Made by a program: the position numbers and the translations under genes. Below are positions 33,673 to 46,456 of a stretch of 64,000 nt of DNA, in pieces. The stretch's first letter is position 1. The number at the start of each line of letters is the position of its first letter. Origin of the DNA: Haemaphysalis longicornis (lineage: Eukaryota > Arthropoda > Arachnida > Ixodida > Ixodidae). The stretch is from NCBI GenBank assembly GCA_013339765.2, contig CM023449.1, forward strand, positions 108,292,417 to 108,356,416. The letters run 5' to 3'. Under the pieces are notes generated by a model. That model made no database searches and was not told the origin of the DNA. It saw nothing but the letters and a program-made list of their open reading frames with translations.

Positions 33673-34462
33673 TTTTACGTGGCGGCAAGGCGAAGATGAC
33701 ACAAAAATTGGACAAGAGTTCGGCGATATATTTACAAGGATGATCTATGTAAAAGCGCCCATGAAAGATCTCGGGCCAGTCACCTCCTCTTCGTCGTATT
33801 CCGTTGCGGGTTTTGGCGCAATGGGGTATTGTCCACATAGATGTTCCTTGATATCACCCCCCGGTGGAGGACGACCGTCCCGGTCGAGGCCAAGGCACGG
33901 GGAGGATTCCGATGCGGATGAGCAATGCGATGGGAATATATACAATGAAGTCCTTGCCGCCACTGAGGATGGTGCTGGTCGTGATGAGCACCGGCCCCGG
34001 AACAGCTGTGACCCCCGCCAGCCCCACGAGGCAGCGTCCAAAGCCCTCGGAGAAAAGCGCTGGAGATTTGGGCGGGGCACCGTCGTCGGCTCTACGTTTG
34101 GTCGTGGCTGGTCAGTTCGTGTGGTCTGGGCGGGTCATGGGCAGGGGAAATGACGCTGGGGAATGGTAGCTTCCATGGCTAACGGGGGCTGGAGCGGGCC
34201 GACGCTTTCCAAGAGCCAGGATGAGACCGCTTCATGAGCCGAGACGGGGTGAAGGTCGGGGCCGGTTTGAGTCTGAACCCTGCACCGTCCACCAAAATGT
34301 TACGTGGCCGGCAAGAAAAAGATGAGACGGATATTGGACGGTGGTTCGGTGATGTATTTACAAGGATGATCTATGTACAAGTGGACATGAAAGAGCTCAG
34401 GCCAGCCAGCTCCCCTTCGTCCTTTTCGGTGACGCGTAATGGCGCTGTGGGGCATTTATGTA
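33673..34462 (-). mobile_element. Miniature or deleted LTR element
   Basis: Two direct repeats of about 165 bp, 33673-33837 and 34298-34462, share 'tacgtggc.ggcaag', 'tatttacaaggatgatctat', 'catgaaag' and 'ggcgc..tgggg'. On the minus strand they begin TGTGGACAATACC and end CCACGTAACA (copy 2), which fits LTRs. Next to the copy-2 end is TTTTGGTGGACGGTGC, whose TGG could start a primer-binding site; before copy 1 is a G-rich stretch like a polypurine tract. The ~460-bp interior has open frames on both strands without a recognised product. It is either a TRIM-like element or a Gypsy element with a large internal deletion. Confidence 0.55.
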
Positions 34463-34491
34463 TTTATTTATATATTTATTTATTCAATGCT

Positions 34492-34547
<56 letters not shown>

Positions 34548-34548
34548 A
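34456..34548 (+). repeat. (TTTA)n microsatellite
   Basis: Uninterrupted TTTA units from about 34492, with an imperfect start from 34456. It directly follows the second LTR-like repeat. Confidence 0.95.
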
Positions 34549-34549
34549 C

Positions 34550-35094
34550 TGCTCACCATCCGAGCAAGAGTCTTTTCGAGTGATGCACTGTGTACATGAA
34601 CATAAGCCATGCAAAAGACAACATTTAGGAAGAGAAATATTTTAAAAAGTGGTAAAAATAAATGTGTAGATACATATAAAGAGAGTGATCAAAGAGGCGA
34701 AAATGTTTTCATAACAAAAAGAGCTCAGAGGGCGTGTGCAGAGATTGCCTTCAACGACAAAAACATGCATAAGCGAGGCGAGGTGTTGGCGCAGAAACCC
34801 AAGAACAGCGGGAGAAATGCATGTTGCGACCTGTCTACAAATGCGCATTTAAAATTTCGAATTTTTCAAGGAGCGTTTAAAAAGCATCATGTCATTGCAA
34901 AAAATGTCGAAGGAAGATAAAAACAGACTGTTGTCGGCATTTTGAGATCGGTTAGTTGGTGCCAGGCTCAGTGCTCTGTCAACCTGAAAGCAGCCGTGCG
35001 GCTGCAGTGGTCTGCTTGGCACTCGCAGGTGAACAGAGCTTACAAGGCAAGGGCAGACAAACGTGGAATGAATTTACCTTCATTTAAACTAATT
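34550..35094. other. No recognisable gene
   Basis: A 103-codon plus frame (34609-34920), lysine-rich, without a motif. Nothing else seen. Confidence 0.4.
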
Positions 35095-35925
35095 TAACAA
35101 TTGCACTCAGAGCTTCGCAAAATCTCCATTACTGTGGAAATGCAGGGTGGTGTATGGTTAGCAGTTATACATTTTTTTTTATATTTTCCAATTTTTATTT
35201 TTTCTAAAATTTGTTTCGACCAATAATCTCCACTTACGCTACTATAAAGATACATTTGAAACGTTCGTGAAGTCTTCTATATTTTGTAAATCCAGGCTTT
35301 ACACCCTCCGCCATTTCCCGCAAGTTTCTTAAATTTTTTCCATTTTTTAGTGTTTCAAAATTTTCTTCGCCCAATTATCACCCTATATTTACCCTAATTT
35401 AACGTCTACCGCTAGAACTTCCGCAATATCTGCATTATAGTGGAAACGAACGGCGTTATAGGGTTTCCCATTTTCCGCATTTTTAAGTATTTTTGTTATT
35501 TTTTTTTCATGATTCTTTCGACCAAGTATCTGCATTTGCGCTGTTATAACGCATAAAGGTTGGACTTTCGCGAAATCGGCGTTATTTTGGAAGTGCAGGG
35601 CGTCACGCGGTTCGACATTTCCCACTATATTTTTATATTTTTCCTATTTCTTTAGTTTTTCGAAATTTTGTTCAAGCAATTATATCCATTTACCCTATTA
35701 TAACAAATACAAGTTAAGGTTTTGCAAAATATGCGTTATTTTGTAAATGACACGCGTTTTACAGTTTCTCGTTTTTGTATTTTTATCCTTTTGCCTCTTG
35801 TTTTTTCGAAATTTCGTTCCACCAATTACTTCAATTTACCCAACTACAAATATTATACGTGAATTATCGCGAAATCTGCCTTATTTTGGAAGTGCAGGGC
35901 GTTGCACGGTTATAGCGGGGGGTGT
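35095..35925. repeat. Satellite array 3 (~150 bp unit, six copies)
   Basis: The unit anchor recurs at 35114, 35264, 35419, 35567, 35721 and 35866 (spacings 150, 155, 148, 154, 145). It has the same unit and orientation as the arrays at 1-260 and 9165-9900. CAGGG-type hAT termini like those around array 2 were not found near this array. Confidence 0.85.
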
Positions 35926-36612
35926 CAGTGGGGGGCTACTATGCCTTAATAACGACACCTATAGTTAGCAAGGTGCCTTTGTGTGATATTTTCAAGTCAG
36001 AGCCATCATGTATACCGTAGTTGTACGCTCAAAGTTCTGCAGTTTGCCGGGCTTCGTTTAGCAAAACGCGTACTCCTCGGCTGGTATTGTGACATGTTCT
36101 TTCAGACCGTGTTGCTACCTTGTAGGAGCTGAAGCCTCACGGGGGAAACCTGGCAATTTTCTCGCAAGGACAAGCAGCAGTGGCGTTTGCGAGTTTTTCC
36201 AAGAAGCGCCCAAGTTGGTAGAGTTCGTTTGATCGCAGTTTTAACACTGTCTATAAGCTGGTTGTTGGGAGGACGAACTTGCCCAGGAAAACCTCGCCGC
36301 GCACGCGCGCGCCGTGCCTCGCGTTGCTGGAGCGCGACTGGCGGCGCCACCTGTCGGAGGCGAGATACAATTGGCGCAAGCACGACTTTGGAAACGTGTA
36401 ACGGGGTGGCTCGTTCTATCGCTTGCGGCGACGAGTGGTGTACGCTTGACGGTCCAAAGAGAATAATTACTGCCAAAATAAAAAAGCTAAAAGCCTGAGC
36501 ATCGATAACGTTAATCAACCCCCTAATTAGCGTCCTGCATGAAATACCACATACGCAAAACGGCGTCCCGCGAACCAGTTCAAAAAGTTGGAGCAAACGC
36601 TCATTCTGCTAC
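35926..36612 (+). promoter_or_regulatory. Possible promoter-like CpG patch
   Basis: 36290-36450 is locally GC- and CpG-rich with 'gactggcggcgccacctgtc' at 36327-36346 (an E-box CACCTG), in AT-rich surroundings. Frames 36187-36498 (plus) and 36102-36596 (minus) overlap it without a motif. A promoter or first exon is one reading; no downstream exon was recognised. Confidence 0.2.
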
Positions 36613-36653
36613 TCATTGCGCGTCACCACAGAGACGGTGGTGACGCGCAATGA
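36613..36653. repeat. Perfect 17-bp hairpin
   Basis: TCATTGCGCGTCACCAC, a 7-nt loop (AGAGACG), then the exact inverse complement ending at 36653. A G-run follows at about 36695-36712. Confidence 0.9.
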
Positions 36654-36714
36654 CCGAATTTAAATGACCGAGTATTTATTGCTGTTTCCGGGGAGAGGGG
36701 GGGGGGGGGGTTGG

Positions 36715-37590
36715 GTAACGACGACACCATGCAGAAAACTTGACCGAGTCTCTAAGCTCCACCAGGCATTAACTTACCCGAACCAACCATTCGCTGTTTT
36801 CTCAGTTTTCGCACCACTAGCGCGCAAAGCTGTCCCAATTTGCTGCGCAAAGAAGGTGACGTCGTTCTCGAACCGCTAGTTACGAGAAGATGACCTCCAC
36901 ACCATGCCAGATAATAAAGTAGTCTCATACGCCTAAATACACGCGATTGAATTGGTGTCGCCGTAGCAATAACTCGGCAGGACGACGATTTAACTGCGTT
37001 CCTTTGTATGTTGTCCCTATTAGACCTACTTTAAGAACTATAGCGAGAACCTATAAGAATTAAAGAAATGTACGTTAAACCGATTGCTTACGGTGAGATT
37101 TAAATCCATTTCTTACATTTTATTTGTCTAAGGTAAATTTCGCACCCGTGACGTTGTTCTCTCCTATATTTTTTACCCAACAAGGGACGAAAAAATTACG
37201 GAGAAAAAAGAGAGTCATTCTTGGAAGTCTCTACCGCAAAAATCGTCGTAAGACTATTTAAATGACCTCGGCAAGATTTTTTCGTCGATTGTATCGTAGG
37301 CCACACATTGAGCGAGGACGAAACACATAAATGCTCCTTTAGTTCTCCATCTTTTACTCGCGCCCTCTCTACACAAGCCAAATGCTTTGGGGCGTTATGG
37401 CTGATGTCATTGTTCTATGATTGGGATTTGTGTTCATCTTGAAGGTGGAAGCTCCAACAAAACAGGGGCGAAACTAGAAAAAATTACGCCGACCTCCCCT
37501 CGCGGGAACCCCGGTGTGATGCGACGCTGAGGGGGTTCAAGCGCAAGCGGAGAGCAACCGTCGACCGAAAGGCCGCCGGAGAGCGGCACA
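36715..37590. other. No recognisable gene
   Basis: Unassigned DNA; only frames of 60-70 codons. From 37490 it becomes GC-rich, leading to a TATA-like 'actatatatg' at 37609-37618. Confidence 0.4.
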
Positions 37591-37784
37591 CCGGTTATAT
37601 TCTAGGCACTATATATGCGCAGCGCGCCCGAAGGAGAGGAAACCGCGGAGAGAGAGAGAGTACTGCACATGCGCAGCACCGCGCGCAGCGCCACCCACCG
37701 GTGGAGTGAGAGCGCGCTGGGCCGCACACGCTCTCACCTAGGCACGCGCCGGCGCCAGTGCGTCTGCCGCGGCTATGACGGAAC

Positions 37785-37915
37785 ACAATCCAACACAATC
37801 CACTTTAATCCAATCCAATCCAAATCCAATCCAATCCAATCCAATCCAGGCCAAGCCAAGCCAAGCCAAGCCAAGCCAATGAAATCGAATCCAATCGAAT
37901 CCAATCCAATGCCCG
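37785..37915 (+). repeat. Pentanucleotide microsatellite (CCAAT)n to (CCAAG)n
   Basis: Imperfect CCAAT units from 37787, changing to CCAAG units at about 37848-37877 and back to CCAAT/CGAAT. The long frames read through it on both strands are by-products of the repeat. Confidence 0.95.
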
Positions 37916-37958
37916 TCGCGAGAGAGTGTTCGCTATCGGAGAGGAGAGCGGGAGAGTG

Positions 37959-38052
37959 GCTGCGGACAACGGACGCACGCCGCGGACAACAACGTACGCA
38001 CGCCGCGGACAACAATGGACGCACGCCGCGGACAACAATGGACGCACGCAGG
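37959..38052 (+). repeat. 23-bp minisatellite
   Basis: CGCCGCGGACAACAATGG plus ACGCA repeats about three times from 37979, with a shortened unit before it. One unit carries AACGTACGCA in place of AATGGACGCA. Confidence 0.9.
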
Positions 38053-38962
38053 AAGGACAGGGCCACCGACAAGAGATGCTCTGAGCGTCGTATCTAAAAA
38101 CAGACAAGATGTGGCGCTAACTCGCCACTATTTGTTTATTGAAAAGAAACACAGATATATACTTGCAACATGTAATGAGATGCCCAAGATGAAACCATTA
38201 AAGTCACTTTTTACACGGATGAAACGCATATCGTGGTACACGCGACAATTGAAGGGGAAGGGCAAATAAATAGCCAAACCATAGCATACCGAGATACTGG
38301 TACGCAATGAGTGGCACTAATAAAAGTACTCTTTGTGTGTTAAAAAAATTACAGGGCGTTGATACATCTATCGCCAGACCTTTTATTGTGAAATGCACTC
38401 TAAGCTCTCGTGTGGTTTTGTGTCGATGCCGTGACAAAACTGTGGTATCGCTGGTGATGGATGAACACCTATGCGTGGTGCAAGGTTCCCATAGTTGGGA
38501 GCCCCACTTTGATTTTTCAGTAACTTTATGTTCTTGTAGACGTATGTTTAGGCATAACCCAGTTTGTCCTACATAAGCGACTTTTATAATTTTATCTTGG
38601 GCGAGATGAACACACCACGTGAGACGTTGTCAGTGTATATTTGACTTCCCTTTCAATGAACAAATAGCTGCGAGTTAGCGCCGTGTCACCTCTGTTTTTT
38701 TTCTACTTTCGCCCCTGTTGTGTGAGCGCGTCCACCTGCAAGATGAAGAGCTGCCAACTAGCCCAATTGTCCGCTCTACTGGGTTGTGTGTAATTTTAAA
38801 ATATATATAACATTTTGACAATACTTTGCAGTATTTCGTGCAGATTCTATGCAGAGAAATGCGTTTTTGGGCTCTGTACTTTCTACACCACAAGCGCAGA
38901 CGTGGTGGTGCCTTCGCCAGAGAGATTGAAACGTGGGAACCCCCTCTTGTTACGTTTCCTAC
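38053..38962. other. No recognisable gene
   Basis: Short frames only; no repeat terminus before the GGAAC-rich end at 38963. Confidence 0.45.
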
Positions 38963-40410
38963 ACTCTCAATCTGGTTCCATATAAGTTCCAGTTAAAAAG
39001 GGTGATGTGGATCCGAACAAAAAAATAACTGGAACGAGGCATACAGGTGTATCTTATCTGGAACCGTCAGCTTTATTTTTGTGATTTTTATCTGGAACCG
39101 AAAAAATGCGGTCATGCAATGTCGGTGGTTCCGGTTACTGTTCCACTTATGTTCCAGTAAACGGTTGGGGAGAGTGTGCTTGTATATTTTTGCTCGTGCC
39201 TTGTTCCACATAACTGCTGCACGGCAGTGAAGTATGCACTCTTTCATGCCTCAACTGGAACAATGAACCGCATATATATTTGGTGCTTGTTTACCGAACA
39301 TGCACTGGCGCGTTTAGTATACACGCGCACGCCGCATAGAAAATTTAATGAAATTCGCCGACATTTATGAGACTGGCTTGCAGCAGTTCACTCGCATAAT
39401 ACGGCTAAGATGTAGTTTTAGTGATGTCCTTTGACAGAAAACGAAATCCTACTTCTTTGCCAAAGCCGCGCAAAGCATTAAAAAAGTCAACAGCAGGATA
39501 TCTTAGGGAAAAGAAGAAATTGCAAGATCCCATTTCCATGCGTCCTGCGGCACTCAAACCACTTTCGTGAACATCGTATTTTTTCTACTTTGAGGCCTGA
39601 AGTCACAAAATTACTGGTGACTTGAATTTCAGAAGGACAAAACGTCTTCCCTTTCCCCATCTGCCGTTCGGGTGAAGCCATAACTGCTATAGTGCTGAAG
39701 AATTCGCGCTGCTTTTGTGAGCACCTTCACAACGAAATACGTGTTGAAGCTGTTACATGTTATGCCATTTCATTTACAAAGCCACGCAGAAACGACAGTT
39801 TTCGCTCAACGCTCAGTCATCATCTCGCTGTGGTGTACGTAGTACGCGCACAAATTTAAGTGCTTCATGGGAATGCATAACTGGCTACATCCTTCGGTGG
39901 AATAGGTAATTAGTCCACGTTAGACTTATGTTGTGATGAGGATACATACGTAATGTTAGCTGACTGCGTATCATTTTACACCCTGCACATCATGTTACGC
40001 ATGCAGTTATATGCTTAGAAGTTCGTTTGTGTATTTTGTCTCGTCCCGGCGATTAATTTCCAGAAGCAAAAACGAAAGCCTCTTTGCAGGAGAACGACAC
40101 AAAACTTGGAGAACTAAATCTACCACACGGCATCTTCCTTACATTCTATATATTATACTGAAATGCATTCTTATTTACAATTATGCATTGCAGCATCGGG
40201 GAAGACCGTAGCGTTACTCTAATATTGTTACTTGTCATAGTAATTCAAGTTCACCGAATGACCTGCCTGCTCCTGCTGGTACCCCTTTGCGGTTTTCCTG
40301 CACTATTGGTGTTCAGGAAGAAAAACTGCTGGGAGACAGGCAGATGTAATATTACTCGCTAATTTGCTATGTCACACTGAATTTACTACACAATAGTAGT
40401 TTTCTATAAC

Positions 40411-41121
40411 GTGGGTATAAAAGAGCAGATCATCGCAGTATATTTTATTGGTAAGGGAAAGGCTTGCTGTCAAGAGAACGCAGTCAATAAAGCAGCGTCG
40501 TTTTGTTTTCACTGCAAACAACGAAGAAAAGCCGTCATCAAAGTTGATGCACACATTTCGCACGCGCTGATGGCCGCGGCAAGAAATAACTTTAGCCCAA
40601 CTAACGTGTTAAATTGGCTAATATCTGATCTGTTTGGTCAAGCCTCAGAGACGCGTAGACGTCCGCTTAAAGGCCTATTCCGATTTTCCGAAGCAAATAA
40701 AAGCGATCAGGGGTGCCGAGTTTGTGATCTCTTCCGCGGACCGGTGTGTAACCACGGCGTGGAGGAACAAAAGTTGGCCGAAACCATTCCGAAACGACCG
40801 CCACTTCAGTGCGACATGCCGTGCGGATGCGTTGGAAGCCGCAAGGCAGCGCCGTTTGCGTTGATGCATGGCATATTGGGACGCAACGTTTACGACGACG
40901 ATGAGAAAAAACGGGACTGGTTAAACACTTTTAACGACAGCAGCGCCCCTATCACTCAACGCGTACGCCGCCAGATGCCTCCAGGTTTTCTTCTGCCGCC
41001 GGCAGCGCCACTAGTGGCGTTCTATAGTGGTTTTCTCGATTTCTCGCTTTATGCGCCTGATATACTAGAGCAGCTGTCGGTCAGACTGGCGGGAACAGTT
41101 ACAAGTTTGGTTGTAGCGTAA
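40411..41121 (+). CDS. Long open frame in a GC-rich island, unknown
   Basis: 236 codons, the longest frame in the 39-46 kb block, in a locally GC-rich island. Features seen: a CFHCKQRRK stretch near residue 32, a Cys-rich segment CRVCDLFRGPVC and CDMPCGCVGSRK (residues 100-145), and a hydrophobic C-terminus. A shorter frame overlaps on the minus strand (40675-40869). 'cagcgccactagtggcgttc' at 41003-41022 is palindromic and could be a promoter element, so the island may instead be a promoter with a first exon. No known family fits. Confidence 0.25.
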   Translation: MGIKEQIIAVYFIGKGKACCQENAVNKAASFCFHCKQRRKAVIKVDAHISHALMAAARNNFSPTNVLNWLISDLFGQASETRRRPLKGLFRFSEANKSDQGCRVCDLFRGPVCNHGVEEQKLAETIPKRPPLQCDMPCGCVGSRKAAPFALMHGILGRNVYDDDEKKRDWLNTFNDSSAPITQRVRRQMPPGFLLPPAAPLVAFYSGFLDFSLYAPDILEQLSVRLAGTVTSLVVA

Positions 41122-42752
41122 AACTGCGGATTTCCTAATTACCTTTGGCTGTATTTACTGTTCAACGAAGTGTAGTTTTTCCAGGAAGTGCAAAAAAGGT
41201 CAGTGCTGCTTATTTATGTTCTGGTAACGGTTGTTGTTCATTAACTTGTTCATCAATTCGTCCGATAAATATGCCGCTCCGCTGACTGTTCTTTGTGTGC
41301 GGGAAACGTTTACTGCCGTTATCCACTTAAGCTTGCGTGTTTGTGGTTCGGAGTCGGCTTGATATTTCTAACTGCGTACGTTAGCTAGTACAATTGAGAA
41401 AGTTACTGGTGCGCGCATTTATCTAGTCTGAATATCCCCTTACGGTGTCGTGTTGCTTAGTTGTATATTGACGGTTGCTGTACCTGTCAGCGGTACTGAA
41501 TCTTGCCGGGTTAGTCGCTCGCTATTGTCTCCCGCGCACACACTGAACAACTTCTTTGTCAAAGCGCCTGTCTTTCGACTTATCAGTATTTTCAAACTTC
41601 CGTGTTAATTTTGTTGTGTTGGTCTGCTGAGAACTATAAGTTTACTGTGCTGATAACGCTTTCTGCCGAATGTTGATGTGCGTTCAAGCCGTTAGCGGCC
41701 GCACTGCATTACGTTTATCTGTTCTGTGTGTGTAGTAACATGTTTCTTCCAATTCCTTCGATTAATTCAGACGCTCTATTTACGCTAGCAAACTTTAGTT
41801 GGCTCCGTGACGTGTAGTGAAATGCATGGAAAAGTGTTTGTCTTAGCAGTAGCATAGTAACAAAACGTTTCTTTTGTGCAGGGGAAGGCTGGTGGAAACA
41901 CGCAGGAAGTGTGGTTCCGCTTCTATACGGTCAATCTCAGTGGTAACCGGAGACTTTGGAATATTCGCCAATAAAGCTCACGTATTGATTATTTGAAGTT
42001 CTAACATCACAAAGTAAGTTTAAAAGTAATCCATTCCTTCAGAGTTATGTATAAATGTCAGTGGCAGTTCGATAGTCGCAATAATTTTCAAAATGCTTAG
42101 GTGCAAAGATGTTGCATCACAATGTGCACCAAACAATATTATATTTCGGTTCTTTCTTGAACTTAGAAATTTTACTGCGAAAGCAGATTGCTACATTCTG
42201 TATTCATTCTCTATGACCTGTTCAGAAACAGTCTATAACTGACTGTGGAGACATTTGGCCCTCCACTGATAGGTTGTGGCACATGTTTTTGTTCCTCTGC
42301 AAAATAGAAATGAAAAAAAAATATTTCCGTTCCTTACATGAACCTGCGAAGTCATGGCTGTGGCATCCACAATGGCTGAAGACATCTTCGGCAGGCTGAA
42401 GGGTCGTCGGGGGTGTGTGGCGGATTATGAATGCCCTGGGAGCTGATAAGCCACAAAAAGTATCTTTTGAGTCGTGCATATTGCGCAGATATTCACCAGT
42501 TCGCATAGACCAAGGACAGGTGATCTTAAAATTTGTTCAAATATTTTTATATCTGGAATTGTTTAGCAAGAAAAGATTACCAGCGCTTGCGCTGTAAAAA
42601 ACATTCCAGTTTCGTGGAACGAAATAGACATTGTTCAATATTTTGTCGTTCTCCCTGGATAAAGCAAGACATAAATTTATTCAATGATATTTTTGTACTG
42701 TTTATTTCTAGGCAATAGGGCAAACATAGACTTAAAACAACGCAACAAGGAA

Positions 42753-42999
42753 TGCATATGGCCAGTTCATTTTATTTGGACCCTTTTTGGAAGTGTATGA
42801 TCACAAAGCAACACAATAAAGCTCTTGCACGGGGTGAAATCATTGCATTCTACAAGTAAGTACGCACTGCCTTTTAGGGTCTTTTATGACGAATTTTTAG
42901 GTAGTTGCTTTGTAAATAATGGTTGGAAACTTCTTTTCAGTGACAGCGTGACCTTTTCGGAACACGGAACACATTGGCAAAGCTTTCCTGGAAGTGCAC
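42753..42999 (+). CDS. Candidate two-exon reading with an 85-nt intron
   Basis: From ATG at about 42753 a frame reads MASSFYLDPFWKCMITKQHN... to a donor-like ACAA|GTAAGT at 42855/42856. A strong acceptor TTCTTTTCAG ends at 42940. Joined there, the frame continues (NDSVTFSEHGTHWQSF) to a TGA near 42997. The intron would be 85 nt with GT-AG borders. Another acceptor-like 'tttatttctag' is at about 42713. The product is very short and unknown; this could be a non-coding or decayed transcript of the candidate transposon. Confidence 0.2.
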
Positions 43000-45918
43000 T
43001 TTGAGACGGCCCTGGCAGAAACACCCATATATTAATTTTGGTTGGGTAAGCTGGCATTTTGTATTTGCGGGACTCATTCTCTGGGAGTGTTCATTCTATT
43101 AAAATCCCACTGCCAAGAAGTTATCGTGAATGCCAATATTGGCCATTGGGTTCACATTCCGCCTATTGCGGATGCTCCAACAGTGGTCAAAAAGACCACT
43201 ATTTTGTATTTACGTTTTGTACATATTTAGCTTTTACACCTTGAGAGTTGTTGCTGTGATATTCCAACACCACGGACAAGCCCAACGTGGTTGCTGCTGC
43301 AACATTACGGTGACAACTGAAGATTTAAATTTCCCGCTTTTAATACTCCCGTAGTACCAATAATACTCCCAAATACTGGTGTAGCATGAGTAATTCTTGC
43401 ATTGCACTTCTATAGGTGGCTAAATAAGGGATAATTCTTTTTTGAAGGAAATTGTTTAAAACCCAGAAAGGGACGTCTGCAATCAAATGTCCTATAGTTG
43501 AGATTTATAAGAAAATTGTGCGATAGCCTAGTTCAGCATTTTTCAGCTCAACTTCTGGCTCCTACCACTACACCACCATCGAGGTAATACGCATTGAGAG
43601 TGAAATATCTTAGGTGGAAATAACTCCATAAAAAAATTCTGCCACAGTGCAATATTTAGGATTTCCTATTACTGACCATTTATTCATTTGCAGTAGAAAC
43701 ATCGTTTAGCTGTAAGTTATATTAAGACATCTTCACTACAGCTTTCTAGGGGCACTATATACAGTACATAAAACATTTTTTGCTCTGAGAAGGTGTGTAA
43801 AATATAATGCCGAAAGGTGATTATATTATTTTATTAATAAATGAAATATCGCAAGGACAAAAAACGTTATATTCAGGATACCGGGGCAGCAAAGTGGGAT
43901 ACTTTCCAGAATCAGAGCCCGTTGATTGATTGTTTCTGCTGATTTTGTTTAGCACACTCTCACCTTTAGCAGCACTTCCAGAAAAAAAACCCAAGAAATC
44001 ACTAATTTTAAATCGATTGCTGTGTTATGAAAGGGCCTAAAAAACTTCACTCATTTAAAGCAAGCAGGTAACAAAATTTTGTTGTTTCCTAAAGGTACAT
44101 GAGGTGAGCAGTAAGTCTTCTCGAGGCCCTGTTATTCTGAGAGAAAGGGAATGGCGGCATCAATATTGTCCGCAAGAAACACATCACGGATTTGCCGCCT
44201 GCATTGTCACTTCAGGATGTGGTCATCCTCTTAGCCGCATATGTCATCTTTTCATTGCGTCATCATGTTCTTATGGTTATGTGCCTTTGGGGAGTTCTTG
44301 TTAGTTTTGCAGGAGTTTCATAAAAAGCATGAGCGATTTGACAGTGGCCTGCTGTCGTTTAAGTTGGAGTCTCTGTTTAAATACTTGAAGTGGTCACCTC
44401 TGCTTGTGATTTTTAATTATTGCTAGAAGTTAAAGTATCTCTTGAAAGGCATGAAGGAGATCAGGTGAAAGTACATGAAGGGGGTCAGGTCTGAAAATGT
44501 GGACTAAGTTGCTGGCACATGCAAGTTGCATGTCAACTGAACACTGAAGTCGTGCCTTGCTTTACGATTTTTCATCATTGGAACAATGCGCAGGCTGCCT
44601 TTGAATCTATAGTGAGTGTTAAATGTAGTTAATGGCCCGCATTGTATCGTCCTTATTACTCAAGTGTAGCTCATGAGATTTTATTTCATGGCAGTGCTGC
44701 TGCTGATGCAAAAGTGACAGTGCTTATTTACGCAGGCGGCTTCCGCCTTCATGGATAAATTTTAGTACTGTATGTGAGCTGACACCCGGGCCCTAGAAGA
44801 ATTGAAACTGTGCATATTTGGCTTAAACAAGTATTTTCCTTTGAACAATGTTGCATTTCTTGCTTAGCAGAAGCACGGCTTTGGTCACAATTACACTGAC
44901 AGGGAGACGGGAGAGTTTTTAAAGCACGCAACTGTGAATTTTACCTCAAGTAAAATGTTGAGGGTTGAAAAAATATTTTCAAGTCTGCTTTGTAAAACTG
45001 GTTACCTGTATATTTCAACGATGGCTTGTTTGGTTCTTCAGCATGTCGAACTTGTTCCCGCTGGAATTGAGGACGTGTATATAATTAGTCTGCTTGTTTA
45101 TTTTATGTGTAACATGCTCAGCTATCTGGTTTGCTAAATTATATAATATTCACGTGGATATTATGAAATTTCTTGGATGAATTATTTTAAACAACTACAC
45201 AAATGTTTGGTAAAGTAACGCGCCCTAAGTCAAAATCCTTTCCAAGACGCTCATAAAGTCTCTTTGGGGCTCAAATAGCTTGATGTTACACTTACATCTG
45301 GTATATGGAAACTGTACAATCTTGAATATTCATGTTTTAATTGTAGCATACTGCCACATGCGACCTCTCAGGTAGAAATGTTTTAACGTTAATCTTGGCT
45401 CAGGCATTATTTTCCTAAACCCTTTCACTTCACTGTTGTAGGTTTGTGATAATACAACCGTGTATGGCATGTTTTTAGGCCTTTCCCTACAATTTATAGC
45501 AAACTGCATTTTCCCGAACAGTTATGCGTAAAAATAGTATGGAAAGCGTAATAAGTACTTACCCTCTTTGAGTTACCTTGTTTTATTTGACAAGTCAGCA
45601 TATTTGATGCTCACTGTTGTAACTGGTCTGTGTCGGTGCCGTGGTAGACGCACAGGTCTATTTATTTGCTGACTGCAGTTGATCCCCTAAAACCGTCTTT
45701 ATTACTCATGTTTTTGAGTACAGGTCAACATGTGAAAATGCCTACTTAAAGCCTAGTGTTATCGCTTATGTTATTATTTCTTGTACGTTGGATATTTTCT
45801 GGCAATTTAAAAAAGACAGCTATCTATATCTGAAATGTATGCATACTAACATCCAATAAAGTTGTATAGTATATTGAAAGCAGTTTATGAGTCATAATAA
45901 TTGGTTTCGTGTGTATTT

Positions 45919-46114
45919 TTAGGCAAGTAAATTGTTTCTTTTACATGCTGATAAAACCCAGACCAATTTCTATATAGAACTGTGCTCCGATAGGCAACTG
46001 TTGGGGACTGTCACGGACCACACTGCTGCGGCGGTTCTTGCTTTCCAATTGTTGGTATCACTGCGGGTCATATATCAAGGCTATGTTAAAATGGTGCTTG
46101 CGGTTTCCTGCTGA
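45919..46114 (+). CDS. Candidate exon, unknown
   Basis: After an acceptor-like 'gtgtgtatttttag' ending near 45922 the frame reads SKLFLLHADKTQTNFYIELC, then DRQLLGTVTDHTAAAVLAFQ to a stop at 46112-46114; another frame (46038-46250) continues further. The look is protein-like, and its place about 400 bp from the right end of the candidate transposon would suit a last exon. No family is assigned. Confidence 0.25.
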
Positions 46115-46456
46115 TACCAATGCATCCGCCAACCTGGCATATCACGTCGGCGTATATCGACTAGAAAGCAGAAATATTGAAAAAGTGGAGTCCCATAGAC
46201 AGCTTGCCAATGTCTATAGGAACATCTTTTTATATAAACAGCTAGTCTGAAGGTACCTGGAACGGCGCACCGGATAAATCCCCTAATCATTGACATGAAC
46301 CAATGCTCTAGCAACTTAAACTACACTTTTATTTCAGCGGTGATCCGTATACTTTCATTTACAACACCGATCCACATAATTTAGTTGAAAAATTTGTACT
46401 GCACTGTTCCACTTAATTTTCAGGGTATGTGGAACACGGTTCCAAATAAATATATA

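Noticed and set aside
33673..34462. Membrane-protein-like reading between the LTR-like repeats
   Set aside because: One minus frame is hydrophobic, but all three minus frames and a plus frame are open over the same GC-rich stretch, so no coding call is justified.
37615..38097. Long frames on both strands (up to 160 aa)
   Set aside because: They read through a pentanucleotide run and a minisatellite; the amino-acid repeats follow from the DNA repeats.
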